Both the position numbers and the translations under genes were made by a program. Below, in pieces: positions 18,601 through 27,671 of a DNA stretch of 64,000 bases (position 1 is the stretch's first letter; every line of letters starts with the position of its first letter). The stretch comes from Flavobacterium hydatis (GTDB taxonomy: Bacteria > Bacteroidota > Bacteroidia > Flavobacteriales > Flavobacteriaceae). The notes beneath the pieces are model-generated. The model saw only the letters and a program-made list of their open reading frames with translations. It was not told where the DNA came from and ran no database searches. The DNA is taken from the NCBI RefSeq assembly GCF_000737695.1, contig NZ_JPRM01000014.1, positions 1 through 64,000 of the forward strand, in the 5' to 3' direction.

Positions 18601-18935
18601 CGAGAATTAGTTTCAAAAATAAAGGTCACATCATCCAATATATAATCACCTTTACAGTAGAGCATAAAAAAATGAGCTATGCTTTTTACTATTTCTTCCT
18701 TAGAAAAAGAAAAATTGTCAGAATATAATTTTACCTGCCTAAAAGTGGAAGTTCCAGCGTCTACACTGCGTTCGAAAATATCCTCTTCATAGTCACAATA
18801 AATGTTTGTGTCGTTCTGCTCAATTCTGTTTTGAAGCCATGTTCGCAGCGTTATAAGTTTCTGAAAGTAAAAACCCTGCTCTGTAGCAGTGGCATCGGTA
18901 TCTTTTGTAAATAAATGTAGCTTGGTTAAACTCAT
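15663..18935 (-). CDS. Cap4/DUF4297-type nuclease-domain protein with long helical region
   Basis: 1090-aa protein. The N-terminal about 120 residues match the Cap4/DUF4297 dsDNA endonuclease fold (PD-(D/E)xK): GFYFQKLITLRTWL (21-34), an acidic EEDIF segment (50-54), the catalytic-type QVK in STFRQVKLYS (67-69), and VTFIFETNS (103-111). The remaining about 950 residues are alpha-helical and TPR-like (for example the stretch around 540-650), without a recognisable P-loop. It lies 131 bp downstream of, and in the same direction as, the nuclease-STAND gene, so the two probably form one unit. Cap4-type domains are effectors of CBASS, Avs3 and related defences; here no cyclase, HerA or STAND module is fused. 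A defence role is inferred. Confidence 0.7.
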   Translation of the reverse strand: MSLTKLHLFTKDTDATATEQGFYFQKLITLRTWLQNRIEQNDTNIYCDYEEDIFERSVDAGTSTFRQVKLYSDNFSFSKEEIVKSIAHFFMLYCKGDYILDDVTFIFETNSRPARQYKTEDPKLLKEWWQNQDELSPQMLERCRIKVKSIIDEYITSVMSAKLSPEIDKAMKEAKEIYDRLPNDVWNDFVRSIRWKFDAVPQENAIPQLVKELEELVIQLPFSLNPDQSTTYISVLLSEIAARTAEKDTQKKILTNLSLDILLLNMGSEKDRWYAALYEKWKEEGTINDFRVGEFYEIIAATRHCRWELIETDHDELWCSLLKQYMELEETLTSCRRKAIYEYIFILLSPDSKTFTIKNTIEGTEHLIRYYFENLDDRNSFSDVEDDIILLEIAAKYSQSFPELITFQEIENWRNSIHKIIDNKISNHNNVDELCLALQLMGNFHFHNDPSISMLDKTILSVEFYSKIPEILPQASSYSITTLNNQTSTILDLLIRLEAEIAAIQVLEDYLDSIEVLAMKTGQNLETAKTLVQRSSSYLSRPSVANYLKALGCLHKAKDYCNNDDARPQLIMVLNNIAKVYWALGMNFASKYYGLTAVWGSVHFGDHTILKLIGDSYASVFHADYQQGSWVSALDDFQNYIHARIEFNADDLDLERDHVLANVLVELGFILSTATIIHPELQEFIQHQKQKLGWIYTEFLQEIGQHTEVKFRDENKLKELLKRKLTMIPFSDIGQSRKIEFDTHGIKWNIVFSNEVKMNSIAEEFTALFQIILCEIGLMNVDLHLLEMQATIHLSQADEYTQNLKQRVSHDEAVWDLAIPALEVTDQLKIQYHYAFLTTCIRTLLSNLSLLPSKEFYEAFDELYSKQNLGHKGLIINTYQKVYLNLLTEEQFNESHRSAFNPVSFNDFTSEGSRLDIAFKGVSAKYDQVTSLEKIVGRYKRNYKSLSVSLEIWKRDPDFKILVDSLRTTGFLDWQILSALRNFVISTKVNILLERNPPTTQQETAALIAKLSTEMRSQPEEQNYIPIPLEWLKSPEFSFYMDKMSVDVLNSFGLENGMKHPNFSAVRSYLSKRFGFATDDDAKENPLKKL

Positions 18936-18975
18936 AACTGAAGTATTGCTTTTTTTATAATTGAAAAGGAGCTGA

Positions 18976-19005
18976 TACCATTTATTGATTTTGTATTAAA
19001 TGGTA
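18976..19005 (-). promoter_or_regulatory. Hairpin between the two defence genes
   Basis: A 9-bp perfect stem TACCATTTA/TAAATGGTA (18976-18984 and 18997-19005) with a 12-nt loop, in the 131-bp gap between the STAND gene and the Cap4-like gene. There is no U-run, so it is not a normal terminator; it could be an attenuator, processing site or repressor-binding dyad. Confidence 0.4.
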
Positions 19006-19066
19006 AGTGTTTATGTGTAAGCTAAAATACATTATTTTGATATCTTAAATTAAGTCCCTGATTTTT

Positions 19067-22000
19067 TTATACTAATTCCTCCAAAATTTTCTCAGTAATT
19101 CTTTGATAGCGATAATCTTTCAAAATAGAATCGAAAGACTTTAAAAGATTTTTTCTATGCAAAACACTTTGTACATCATTTGATTTTAAAGCATTGAATG
19201 CACCAACGATAAATTTTATAGTATCTTGATCCCTGCCAAATTCTGGTTCTCTGTTTTTTCCTTTATTGTCATGCAAAATCGCTTGATTAAATATATTGAT
19301 GGATATATTGACATACTTACTGCATTGCTGAGTTAAATATGTAAGTAATTGCCCGGAAAGATAAAAATGAGAAGAGCTAATAAAAAGTGTCAGGAATTTT
19401 TCGATGTCAATTAATTCAATGTGATCAAGATTCAAATAATGAAAAACCAATCCTTTGGATGGATTTATGTTCTCAGCATCCATTAAATAGTCCAAAATAG
19501 TATTCCCTTTTAAATGACTTTGTTCGTTATGATAATAATTTTTGAAAATGACATGAAGAGCCCATGATCTGGTATGGAGATTTCTTAATATGAGGTCTTT
19601 AAGAAGTTTTTCAGCGGTGTCCTCTTCATAGAGATAAGAACTATATAAAATTAAAAATAAAGCATTAGAATCATCTTTTCCTAAGTTCTTGCTTTCAATC
19701 ATTTTAGTAAAAACCGGGATAAATTTTTTAAAATTAATATTAACCATATATTGAAGTGACCAAAGAGCGGATACAGTAATATAAATATTGTTTTCTTGGA
19801 GAAGGTAATTACTAAAAATTTCAAAGGATTTTTCGCGATCTAAATTGTTTAGATAGACAAAGCGATTCAGTACAATGGCTTTTGCTTCGGCAGGACCGTC
19901 TTTTAATATTTTTTCAATTGTGTCAAAAGTGACCGCTTTATATTTTTTGTCGGTTATTCCCAATAATGCTTTAGCTGAGATTCCATAATCAGTACCAATA
20001 GCAGCTCTAACTAAATCATCTTCAGAAGTTTCAGAATTAACTAAAAAATCTATTTTTTTTGCTTTACTCCAATCAAGAGCTGAGTCAATAATATAGTTTA
20101 AGACTTCATTATCTTCAATATTAGATTCAATAATATATCCCGCAATTCTGACAAAGAAGTTGATATCATCATGCTCAATGCTATTGACAGACGGTTTAAG
20201 TTTTTTAAACAGCTTATGAATTACTTCAGGATCATATTTTATTTCAATTAATCCCAACATTCCTAATAGAGCGTAGTTCCTGTTTATTGTAATGTCTTCT
20301 ATTGCTTGCTCTATAATTTCAACAGATCTTTTTGGATAATTTCTTGCGTGGTCTTTAAAAGCCCATGAGTGTTCTCTTAGCCCTCCTTTAAGGAAGTCCT
20401 CTGCAAAAGCATCTCTTTCTGAGTCATAGATTCGAAATGAACTTAGCCACTGAGTTGCTGTCATTTTATTGTATGCTTGGTTATTCAGCGGTTTTCGCAC
20501 GATACCTGCTAGGAGATTGCCTGAGCTATAAGTCTCTTTGAAATTTTTAAATTTCCGATCTAATTCATCTCTTCGTTTTTTCAATTCGAGATTTTCTTTA
20601 AATGTATTTTCGGGGAACCTTCTTAAAAGGATGTGCTGTGTAAAACCCCATTTCAAGTGTAAGTAACTTTTCTCATTGTATTTACGAACTACCGTTTCAG
20701 TGGGAATTCTAAGACTTAAGACGAGTTCGACAATATTTTTTTGCTGTTTGAGATTGAAAAACGTAAAACTGTTTTGAAATAAATCACGGAACTCCACTCC
20801 AAGGTCACTTGCAGTTAAAAAACATTTATTATCATAAAAATGCAAGAACAATTTATAGGTATAGCCTGAATAATATTGAAGAGAACCACTTATAGCATGA
20901 ATAATTAGGCGCAGAACTGCCTCATATCTTGACGTAAGATGATTATCAAGAAATTGCTTAAAATCGGGACTTTCAAGTAATGCCATTTCACGCAAACAAT
21001 TAGCTAAAAGCCAATAATAAAACCCGTCTTTATCAGAAGGCTTTTTCGTATTTAAATTTACGCGCGTGTAAATATGATCATCATAAAAACTCAAACAGTT
21101 ATGATCATTTGATTCTAATTCTTCAATTAGATTCTTAATCAGAGGCTTTGATAATTTCCACGGAATTACAGCAGACAAACTGTTAAGCAGCTTATTTTCC
21201 TGATAGACTGTATTCCTTACGGTCTCTTGTAAGGTATTGTTGAGTAGTTTTTTTTCAAGCAGATTGAAACAAAAATCAGGATTTGTTTGTGATATTTTAT
21301 ACAGAGCTACATAATATGTATGTGGGGCATCATCTAAAAGGTTAGGACATTGTTCAAAAAGCTTTAAGTAATTATCAACAGGACAATTATCTAAATAAAA
21401 TAGAAGTGACTGCTTTACATCTGTATCATTTAATTTGAATAGTAAATCCCATGCACCTTCTGTATTTTTACTTATAAACCTATGTAAAAAACTTACGGTG
21501 CTATTGGTTTGATATTCACTAAAATCTTGATTATCTTCCTTAATCTTCCGGTTTTTATTTTCAATACAGGTTTTGGTTAGTAAGTCCTTTTTTAGGGCTG
21601 AGAGAAACCATGCATTGTCCTGAGCATTGTCAAAATATAATATCCTATATTCGATATTATTGCAAGCCAGATCTAATAACAATTCTATTTCTTGGTCAAA
21701 AGGAGAATCTTGGAATAAAATCCAGCAATAGCACATGTGCTTGATGTGGAAAAAAATTTCATCATCTTTAAAAATATTTTTTATTTGAGTAAAATATATT
21801 TTCGGATTGTATTCACGCAGGTAATTAATGATCATCTTTATCGCAGACCTTATCAGTATCGACTGGTGTTCCTGCTTTATGTATTCAATAATACTGCTTT
21901 TTTTTTCGACAAATCGTTTAGCGAAAATATAATCGTAAAAAGTCTGATGAAAGAACTGGAGCTGTCTTGCGTCCTTTTTTATCAAACGTTCACTTTCCAA

Positions 22001-23644
22001 ATAATTCAATTCGTATAAGTAATTATCAAAATGAAATTCATTTACAGTAATAGTCTGATCTGTAAACATTTTATTGGCAATTTTAAAAAGAAGCTTTTTT
22101 ATTTTTGATGGGTCTACTGGTGTTTGATGACTAATTGATCTGACTTTAGATTTGTAAAGTTCAGTATATAGTTCATGCAGAGATCTTATTGATGAATTTG
22201 AATTAATAGAGGAACTTACACGAGTGTAAATATTGAGATGACTAGGCGTTCTCAACAGATACAGCAGCTTCTTAGAGATATCATTTTCATTAATTCCCTT
22301 TTTTTTAACTATTTCAAATACTTCCGATTCACTTAGCAGACCAACTTTGACCGTTTTTAAGTTTTTATAAACTTTTAAGGATGGGTCATAATGAAGATCG
22401 AAGATTCGAACAGAGACAATAAGGCGTATATTTGGGTCGTATGTAAATTGGTCAATTATAAGTTTAAAAACATCAAGATAGCTTCTATTGCTGGACATTG
22501 ACTGAGATAAAGCATCAATTTGATCAATAATAATTACCGTTTTATTGTATTTTTCTTTACATTGTTCTATCAGGTCCAGAACAGGAACTTTAACTCCCGT
22601 TTTAAACTGCAGCTCCTGTATATTAGAAGAATGTAATTTGTCGGCTTTCAAACCTAAAACAGGAACGTTATTATGAGTTAACTGATCATAAAGATCTTTT
22701 AGTATGACAGTTTTTCCCATACCTGCATTCGCTGCAAGAAGACAAACATTTAATGGGCGATCTAACTCGTCCAGATCATGTACTGCGTTTATCCATTCAA
22801 AAAGTTCCTCTGTTTCTTTTCTTAGAATGTGCGAATCTGATATGTCATCAAAATGATTCTTTTCGATATGCAAACTAGCTGAACCTTTATGTAATTCCTG
22901 TTTTATTCGAGGTTCGGTCAACACATTGTTAAGTTGCTCTAACAATGTTTTTTCAAGATTTTTAATAGGAACATCCGAAACTAGAGTACGAACCTGAAAA
23001 AATAATGGCTGAAGATGCTGACAAGAAGGATAGACAAGAAGAGCATCAAGATCTTGAGGATAGATTTTTTTTACTTTTATTGCAGCTAAAATTGTCAGGA
23101 CATTATCAAAAGTTGAGGGCTGAAGTTCAAGAGGTTTTATTGTAGGGTGCTTTAGATTTTTACTGACCCATTTCTGTAGATCATTTTCGTTTACAATATT
23201 TGCATTAAAATCGTCAATAAAATCGCTGCATTCCATTACAAATCCTGTTGAAACAGCTATATAATATGTGAATTTTTTTTTATCTGGAATCAATCTTGAG
23301 TCCAGCAGGCTATAAAGCACGAATTTGGTAATTTCTTCTCCAAACTGTTGTTTGGAGAGATTCTTCGTGTACCTCTTGCATTGAATAATTCCAGTGCTCT
23401 TACCGTTATTAAATAAAGCACAGTCACGTCCTTTATCGTGGACACCTGACATAAGGGAAATACCTTCAAAAGATTCGAATTTATTCTCTTTAATCAAAAT
23501 ATCATATAGGCTATAAACCAATTCTTCATACCTGCGGTCATCAGAAATTTGGTTATAAGGAAATGATTTATTTTCAATTGCGATAGGCTTATTTTCTTGC
23601 GGATCGTCAAAAGATAATACAGTATGATATTGAATTAAATCCAT
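19067..23644 (-). CDS. Restriction nuclease-STAND NTPase-helical repeat protein (Avs-like architecture)
   Basis: 1525-aa protein with three parts. (1) N-terminal Mrr-like PD-(D/E)xK nuclease: conserved Glu at 40-41, GRDCALF with Asp74, and IIQCKRY with Gln88-x-Lys90. (2) STAND-type P-loop NTPase: Walker A AANAGMGKT (304-312) and Walker B TVIIIDQIDALS (369-380), followed by a winged-helix-like region with HQTFYDYIFAKRF (the STAND FxHxxFxxyxxA pattern). (3) About 900 residues of alpha-helical HEAT/TPR-like repeats, the usual sensor part. This is the layout of Avs antiviral STAND proteins, closest in plan to the Mrr-type Avs. It is transcribed away from the Gabija-type operon across a 270-bp gap. 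The domain reading is clear; the ligand and subfamily are unknown. Confidence 0.75.
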   Translation of the reverse strand: MDLIQYHTVLSFDDPQENKPIAIENKSFPYNQISDDRRYEELVYSLYDILIKENKFESFEGISLMSGVHDKGRDCALFNNGKSTGIIQCKRYTKNLSKQQFGEEITKFVLYSLLDSRLIPDKKKFTYYIAVSTGFVMECSDFIDDFNANIVNENDLQKWVSKNLKHPTIKPLELQPSTFDNVLTILAAIKVKKIYPQDLDALLVYPSCQHLQPLFFQVRTLVSDVPIKNLEKTLLEQLNNVLTEPRIKQELHKGSASLHIEKNHFDDISDSHILRKETEELFEWINAVHDLDELDRPLNVCLLAANAGMGKTVILKDLYDQLTHNNVPVLGLKADKLHSSNIQELQFKTGVKVPVLDLIEQCKEKYNKTVIIIDQIDALSQSMSSNRSYLDVFKLIIDQFTYDPNIRLIVSVRIFDLHYDPSLKVYKNLKTVKVGLLSESEVFEIVKKKGINENDISKKLLYLLRTPSHLNIYTRVSSSINSNSSIRSLHELYTELYKSKVRSISHQTPVDPSKIKKLLFKIANKMFTDQTITVNEFHFDNYLYELNYLESERLIKKDARQLQFFHQTFYDYIFAKRFVEKKSSIIEYIKQEHQSILIRSAIKMIINYLREYNPKIYFTQIKNIFKDDEIFFHIKHMCYCWILFQDSPFDQEIELLLDLACNNIEYRILYFDNAQDNAWFLSALKKDLLTKTCIENKNRKIKEDNQDFSEYQTNSTVSFLHRFISKNTEGAWDLLFKLNDTDVKQSLLFYLDNCPVDNYLKLFEQCPNLLDDAPHTYYVALYKISQTNPDFCFNLLEKKLLNNTLQETVRNTVYQENKLLNSLSAVIPWKLSKPLIKNLIEELESNDHNCLSFYDDHIYTRVNLNTKKPSDKDGFYYWLLANCLREMALLESPDFKQFLDNHLTSRYEAVLRLIIHAISGSLQYYSGYTYKLFLHFYDNKCFLTASDLGVEFRDLFQNSFTFFNLKQQKNIVELVLSLRIPTETVVRKYNEKSYLHLKWGFTQHILLRRFPENTFKENLELKKRRDELDRKFKNFKETYSSGNLLAGIVRKPLNNQAYNKMTATQWLSSFRIYDSERDAFAEDFLKGGLREHSWAFKDHARNYPKRSVEIIEQAIEDITINRNYALLGMLGLIEIKYDPEVIHKLFKKLKPSVNSIEHDDINFFVRIAGYIIESNIEDNEVLNYIIDSALDWSKAKKIDFLVNSETSEDDLVRAAIGTDYGISAKALLGITDKKYKAVTFDTIEKILKDGPAEAKAIVLNRFVYLNNLDREKSFEIFSNYLLQENNIYITVSALWSLQYMVNINFKKFIPVFTKMIESKNLGKDDSNALFLILYSSYLYEEDTAEKLLKDLILRNLHTRSWALHVIFKNYYHNEQSHLKGNTILDYLMDAENINPSKGLVFHYLNLDHIELIDIEKFLTLFISSSHFYLSGQLLTYLTQQCSKYVNISINIFNQAILHDNKGKNREPEFGRDQDTIKFIVGAFNALKSNDVQSVLHRKNLLKSFDSILKDYRYQRITEKILEELV

Positions 23645-23872
23645 ATGAAGTAATTAGGGTTCGATAATTGTAATTGAGGGCTATTTCTAATGATATACTT
23701 AAAAAACAAAAAGATGAATGTAAAAGAAACTCAAATATAGATATTATTTGCTCTTTTTTTGGAGTTACTTAATAACTATAATTGAAAAGAAATAGTTATT
23801 CTTAGGTTCTATATGCTACTCATGAAAAGGGTCACTTTTATTTTATTTATATTTATTGTTTTAACGTACACA
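23645..23872. other. Divergent promoter region between two defence operons
   Basis: Intergenic DNA shared by the leftward STAND gene and the rightward Gabija-type operon. On the minus strand TATATTTG (23732-23739) fits the -7 consensus about 90 bp upstream of the STAND start, but no good -33 box is seen. Otherwise AT-rich without strong repeats. Confidence 0.35.
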
Positions 23873-23904
23873 TTGATTTTCCTATATTTTATTTGTTACA
23901 TTTG
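23873..23904 (+). promoter_or_regulatory. Predicted promoter of the Gabija-type operon
   Basis: TTG (23873-23875), a 21-bp spacer and TACATTTG (23897-23904) fit the Bacteroidetes -33/-7 pattern TTG...TAnnTTTG. Transcription would begin near 23910, just before the ATG at 23924. Confidence 0.5.
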
Positions 23905-23923
23905 AAAGAATTAATTGATAAAA

Positions 23924-25987
23924 ATGTATATAGCACGAATAAAAATCAGCAATTTTAGAAATTTTACAGATCAGACAGTACTATTCAATGAGGGAGTAAA
24001 TGTAATTATTGGTCATAACAATGCAGGAAAAACCAATCTGCTTAAAGCGCTTTCATTAGTTCTTGACAGTAATGCCTCCAAACGATTAGAAACAGATGAT
24101 TTTAATAAAAATGTTGAATTCAGTCAGTTGCAGGCCGCTCCGCCAAAAATCAGCATCTCCCTTACAATCAAAAAAGGCAGTCACACAGAACTGGATGACC
24201 TGGTTACAGTTGGAAATTGGCTGACAGTGCTTGATACTAAATACGAGGCACTACTTACTTATGAGTTTTTCCTGCCTGAAAAGGATATTCCCGATTATTT
24301 AGCAGCAATGAAAAGTATTACAGATACTGATCCTATAAAAGCACGAGAAACAGCCTGGAAAATAATTAAACATGATTTCATAAGGTTATTTGTAGCGAGA
24401 ATATGGGGCGGCAATCTAGTCAATCGGACTGCTGCTGATCATGAATCACTTCAAAAATTTGATTTTCAGTTTTTGGACGCAATAAGGGATGTTGAAAAAG
24501 ACATGCTGACGGGTAGAAATACACTTCTTCGGGAAGTATTTGATTTTTTTATGGATTACGGGATAAAAAATGAACCTGAGGTAACTAAATCTAAAAGTAA
24601 AAAACTTGCAGAAATTAAGCAGCTTAAACAGGATTTCTCCTTACAGGCTGACCAACTGATAAGTACCCTTCATACAAGAATGAAAGAAGGTAAAGATCAA
24701 ATATTATCCTATGCAAATAAAACCGGGGCTTCATTTGATGCGCCACCTAATTTTGAGGGAAGTATGAGTGATATTGAAATGTATTCTGTACTAAAGCTCA
24801 TTGTTGAATATGAAAGCGGCATTAAAATTCCGGCAACACATAATGGACTTGGATATAACAATCTTATATATATGTCTTTATTGCTTGCGAAAATGCAGGT
24901 CAATTCTAATGGGGATTATATGGGAAGCAATTCTAAAGTCTTTGCAACATTGGCTATTGAGGAGCCCGAAGCCCACCTGCATCCTGCTATGCAATATAAA
25001 TTTCTAAAATTCCTTCGAGAAAATAAAAAAGAAAATAAGGTAAGGCAGATTTTTGTGACGTCTCATTCTACCAATATTACCTCCGCCGTATCCTTGGATG
25101 AGATTATATGCCTACACAATGACAAAGGCGTAACAACGGTAGGTTATCCTGGAAAAGTATTTCCGGATGATGGTAAAAGTAAAAAGTATGTACAGCGCTT
25201 TTTAGATGCTACGAAGTCAGATATGTTATTCGCAAAAAGTATCGTATTGGTAGAAGGTTTGGCAGAACAGCTTCTTATGTCCGTATTTGCTCAATATGAG
25301 GGGACACCCCTTGAAGAGAACCATACTGCTGTTATAAATGTCGGAGGAAGATTCTTTGAACATTTCTTATATCTTTTTGATACCGATAAACCGTTTACGA
25401 TTCCAAAAAAAATAGTTTGTATTACCGATAGGGATCCTGAAAGAAAAGAGTTGCCGTCAGGCAGGTTTAAAAAATGCTATCCATATGAGGTAGATATTGA
25501 TACTGCTAGCTATGCTTATCAAAACAATCCTTCATCAGGTTTGTATCCGGAAGGAAGTCATAAGAACATTGCTTTTTTTACACAAGACGCAACCTATGGG
25601 AAAACATTGGAATATGACCTTATCCTGAGCAATACTGTTTCAGAATTGCTAATTACTGACGGTATGTCAAACAGCAGTGAAATTTTAAAATTAATGAAGT
25701 TGTATGCAGATAAAAAACCGATTAATGAATTTTTGGATATCCTGAGGTCTAGTGATGAAAACAATAGGATTATGGCTGGAATAAGTGCTTCGGTATGGCC
25801 GGATGAAGAAAAAAAGAAAGCTATTATAGCGGCACGTTACCTAAATTCTGTAGGTAAAGGGGAAAATGCGCTGAACCTTTCTGTTCAGCTTATTGAAAAT
25901 CTAGACGAGAAAGGAAAGGCCGGATATCAGGATTTTATTGTACCGGATTACATTAAGAAAGCAATTACATATATATGCAAACCATAA
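23924..25987 (+). CDS. gajA: OLD family ATP-dependent endonuclease, GajA-like (Gabija)
   Basis: 687-aa nuclease of the class 2 OLD family, the nuclease subunit of Gabija anti-phage systems. N-terminal ABC-type ATPase: Walker A GHNNAGKT (about 30-37) and Walker B/D-loop AIEEPEAHLHP (about 344-354), with the H-loop in FVTSHST. C-terminal TOPRIM domain: Glu in IVLVEGLAEQ (about 441-450), Gly in VINVGGRF, and the DxD motif in ITDRDPER (about 499-506). It is longer than the studied Bacillus GajA (about 578 aa). ATG 23924 is preferred over an upstream TTG at 23915 because it fits the predicted transcription start. The 3' end overlaps the helicase gene by 13 nt, showing coupled expression. Confidence 0.85.
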   Translation: MYIARIKISNFRNFTDQTVLFNEGVNVIIGHNNAGKTNLLKALSLVLDSNASKRLETDDFNKNVEFSQLQAAPPKISISLTIKKGSHTELDDLVTVGNWLTVLDTKYEALLTYEFFLPEKDIPDYLAAMKSITDTDPIKARETAWKIIKHDFIRLFVARIWGGNLVNRTAADHESLQKFDFQFLDAIRDVEKDMLTGRNTLLREVFDFFMDYGIKNEPEVTKSKSKKLAEIKQLKQDFSLQADQLISTLHTRMKEGKDQILSYANKTGASFDAPPNFEGSMSDIEMYSVLKLIVEYESGIKIPATHNGLGYNNLIYMSLLLAKMQVNSNGDYMGSNSKVFATLAIEEPEAHLHPAMQYKFLKFLRENKKENKVRQIFVTSHSTNITSAVSLDEIICLHNDKGVTTVGYPGKVFPDDGKSKKYVQRFLDATKSDMLFAKSIVLVEGLAEQLLMSVFAQYEGTPLEENHTAVINVGGRFFEHFLYLFDTDKPFTIPKKIVCITDRDPERKELPSGRFKKCYPYEVDIDTASYAYQNNPSSGLYPEGSHKNIAFFTQDATYGKTLEYDLILSNTVSELLITDGMSNSSEILKLMKLYADKKPINEFLDILRSSDENNRIMAGISASVWPDEEKKKAIIAARYLNSVGKGENALNLSVQLIENLDEKGKAGYQDFIVPDYIKKAITYICKP

Positions 25988-27666
25988 CATCTCAAGATAT
26001 ACTTCCTGATATTGAACATCATTTTCGCATATCAGCCGGCCCTGGTGCTGGAAAGACGCATTGGTTGACCGAGCATATAAGAAATATACTGCATAAGTCT
26101 GTTCGAATGGCCGCAACACGCAGGATAGCTTGTATTACCTACACAAACATTGCTGTTGAAACCATACTAAAGAGGCTGGGTACTTCAGTAACAAGAGTTG
26201 AGGTCTCCACAATTCACAGCTTTTTGTATGAAAATATAATAAAGCCTTATGTGTTTCTTGTAGCAGATGAGTATGGTTTAGATGTTTCTCAAATGGATGG
26301 ACATGATGATACCATTCTTTCAAATTATGGCTTTCTTTCGGATTGGAAAGCAAAAACATCGCAGGTTTATCTTCGAGACGACAAAGAGATAGCTAAGGCT
26401 TTCAGTAAGATACAATGGAAATTTAAGAATAAAGAGGAATTGGAAGCTAAACCAAGCCGGCCTTACGCTGTTAATGGAACCAATATAAAAACTGCCTCTT
26501 ATATGGTTTACAAGAGAATGGCTTGGGAAAAAGGTATTATGCATCATGATGATGTATTATTTTTTAGCTATCAGATCATCAAGAAACATCCATTTATATT
26601 GGAAGTTTTAAGAGCCAATTTTCCTTATATATTCATAGATGAATTCCAGGATAGCAGCCCGATACAAGTGAAAATATTTCAAGCAGTGGGACAAAAAGAA
26701 AGCATCATCGGAATCATAGGAGATACTGCGCAGTCTATTTATGTATTTCAGGGATCTGATCCGGCTGAATTTAAGAAATTTAAATTAAAAGGGATGAAGG
26801 ATTATGTAATGGAAGATAATCGAAGAAGTACCAATGAAATTATTGATGTACTGAACATAACAAGAACGGATATAAAACAAAAAAAATATCGGAATATAGA
26901 AGGAAATCTCCCGTTTATTTTGATTGGTGAAAGGAGTAGTGCATTGGCATTTGCCCAATCCCACTGTGGAACCCAACCTGTCTATTCACTCTCAAGACAT
27001 AATATTACAGCAAATGCAATGAAAAAAGAAATCTCAGGTGCTTTCAATTCTAAACTTTTTGATGAACTTTCCGAAAAAGATAAACCTGGTAGTGGTAATA
27101 AATATCGGAGTAGTGCTGTAGCAAGCTGTCTTAAGGCTGTGGAGTATGCGCGAGTAGGTAAATTCAAAGATTCTATTAAAGAAATGGAAAGACAATTCAA
27201 ATACGAATCTGATCCTTTTAAAAGAAAAAGTATTGCCTTAAATCATATCGTAACTTTACTTGAACACTATGAGGGGTACTCCAAGGGGACATTATACGAT
27301 TTTTTTCTTTTGGTAAAGGGGCAAATTAAAACCAATATTACAAATTTAGGATCCGGTGTTGCCAAAGAATTTTATGTGGGACATAGTTATCAGAATATGG
27401 CATTATGCGTGAAAATTCCTGAAGATATCAGTCAGCATAAAACAATTCATAAAGCCAAAGGAGACGAATTTGATAATGTGTTGGTAATTACTTTAGAAGA
27501 AAGTGATTTAGATTTTCTAATCACTCCCGATTTTGCTAAAGAAGTGCATCGTCTTCATTATGTGGCAGCAAGCAGGGCTAGAGAGAAGCTGTTTATTTCA
27601 GTGCCTGCCTTAAGCTTGGCAAACCAAAACACTTTAGAAAAATATTTTACTATTAAAACTATTTAA
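25975..27666 (+). CDS. gajB: UvrD/PcrA-like superfamily 1 helicase, GajB-like (Gabija)
   Basis: 563-aa SF1A helicase-like protein, partner of the OLD nuclease in Gabija. All main motifs are present: motif I GPGAGKT (about 22-28), Ia ITYTNIAVETI, II FIDEFQDSSP (about 221-230), III GIIGDTAQSIYVFQGSD, IV MEDNRRSTNEI, V TIHKAKGDEFDNV (about 490-502) and VI HYVAASRAREKL. It is compact, without the large 1B/2B insertions of UvrD. In studied Gabija systems GajB senses DNA ends and helps activate GajA. The gene overlaps gajA and is followed 5 nt later by a third gene. Confidence 0.85.
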   Translation: MQTITSQDILPDIEHHFRISAGPGAGKTHWLTEHIRNILHKSVRMAATRRIACITYTNIAVETILKRLGTSVTRVEVSTIHSFLYENIIKPYVFLVADEYGLDVSQMDGHDDTILSNYGFLSDWKAKTSQVYLRDDKEIAKAFSKIQWKFKNKEELEAKPSRPYAVNGTNIKTASYMVYKRMAWEKGIMHHDDVLFFSYQIIKKHPFILEVLRANFPYIFIDEFQDSSPIQVKIFQAVGQKESIIGIIGDTAQSIYVFQGSDPAEFKKFKLKGMKDYVMEDNRRSTNEIIDVLNITRTDIKQKKYRNIEGNLPFILIGERSSALAFAQSHCGTQPVYSLSRHNITANAMKKEISGAFNSKLFDELSEKDKPGSGNKYRSSAVASCLKAVEYARVGKFKDSIKEMERQFKYESDPFKRKSIALNHIVTLLEHYEGYSKGTLYDFFLLVKGQIKTNITNLGSGVAKEFYVGHSYQNMALCVKIPEDISQHKTIHKAKGDEFDNVLVITLEESDLDFLITPDFAKEVHRLHYVAASRAREKLFISVPALSLANQNTLEKYFTIKTI

Positions 27667-27671
27667 CGCTG

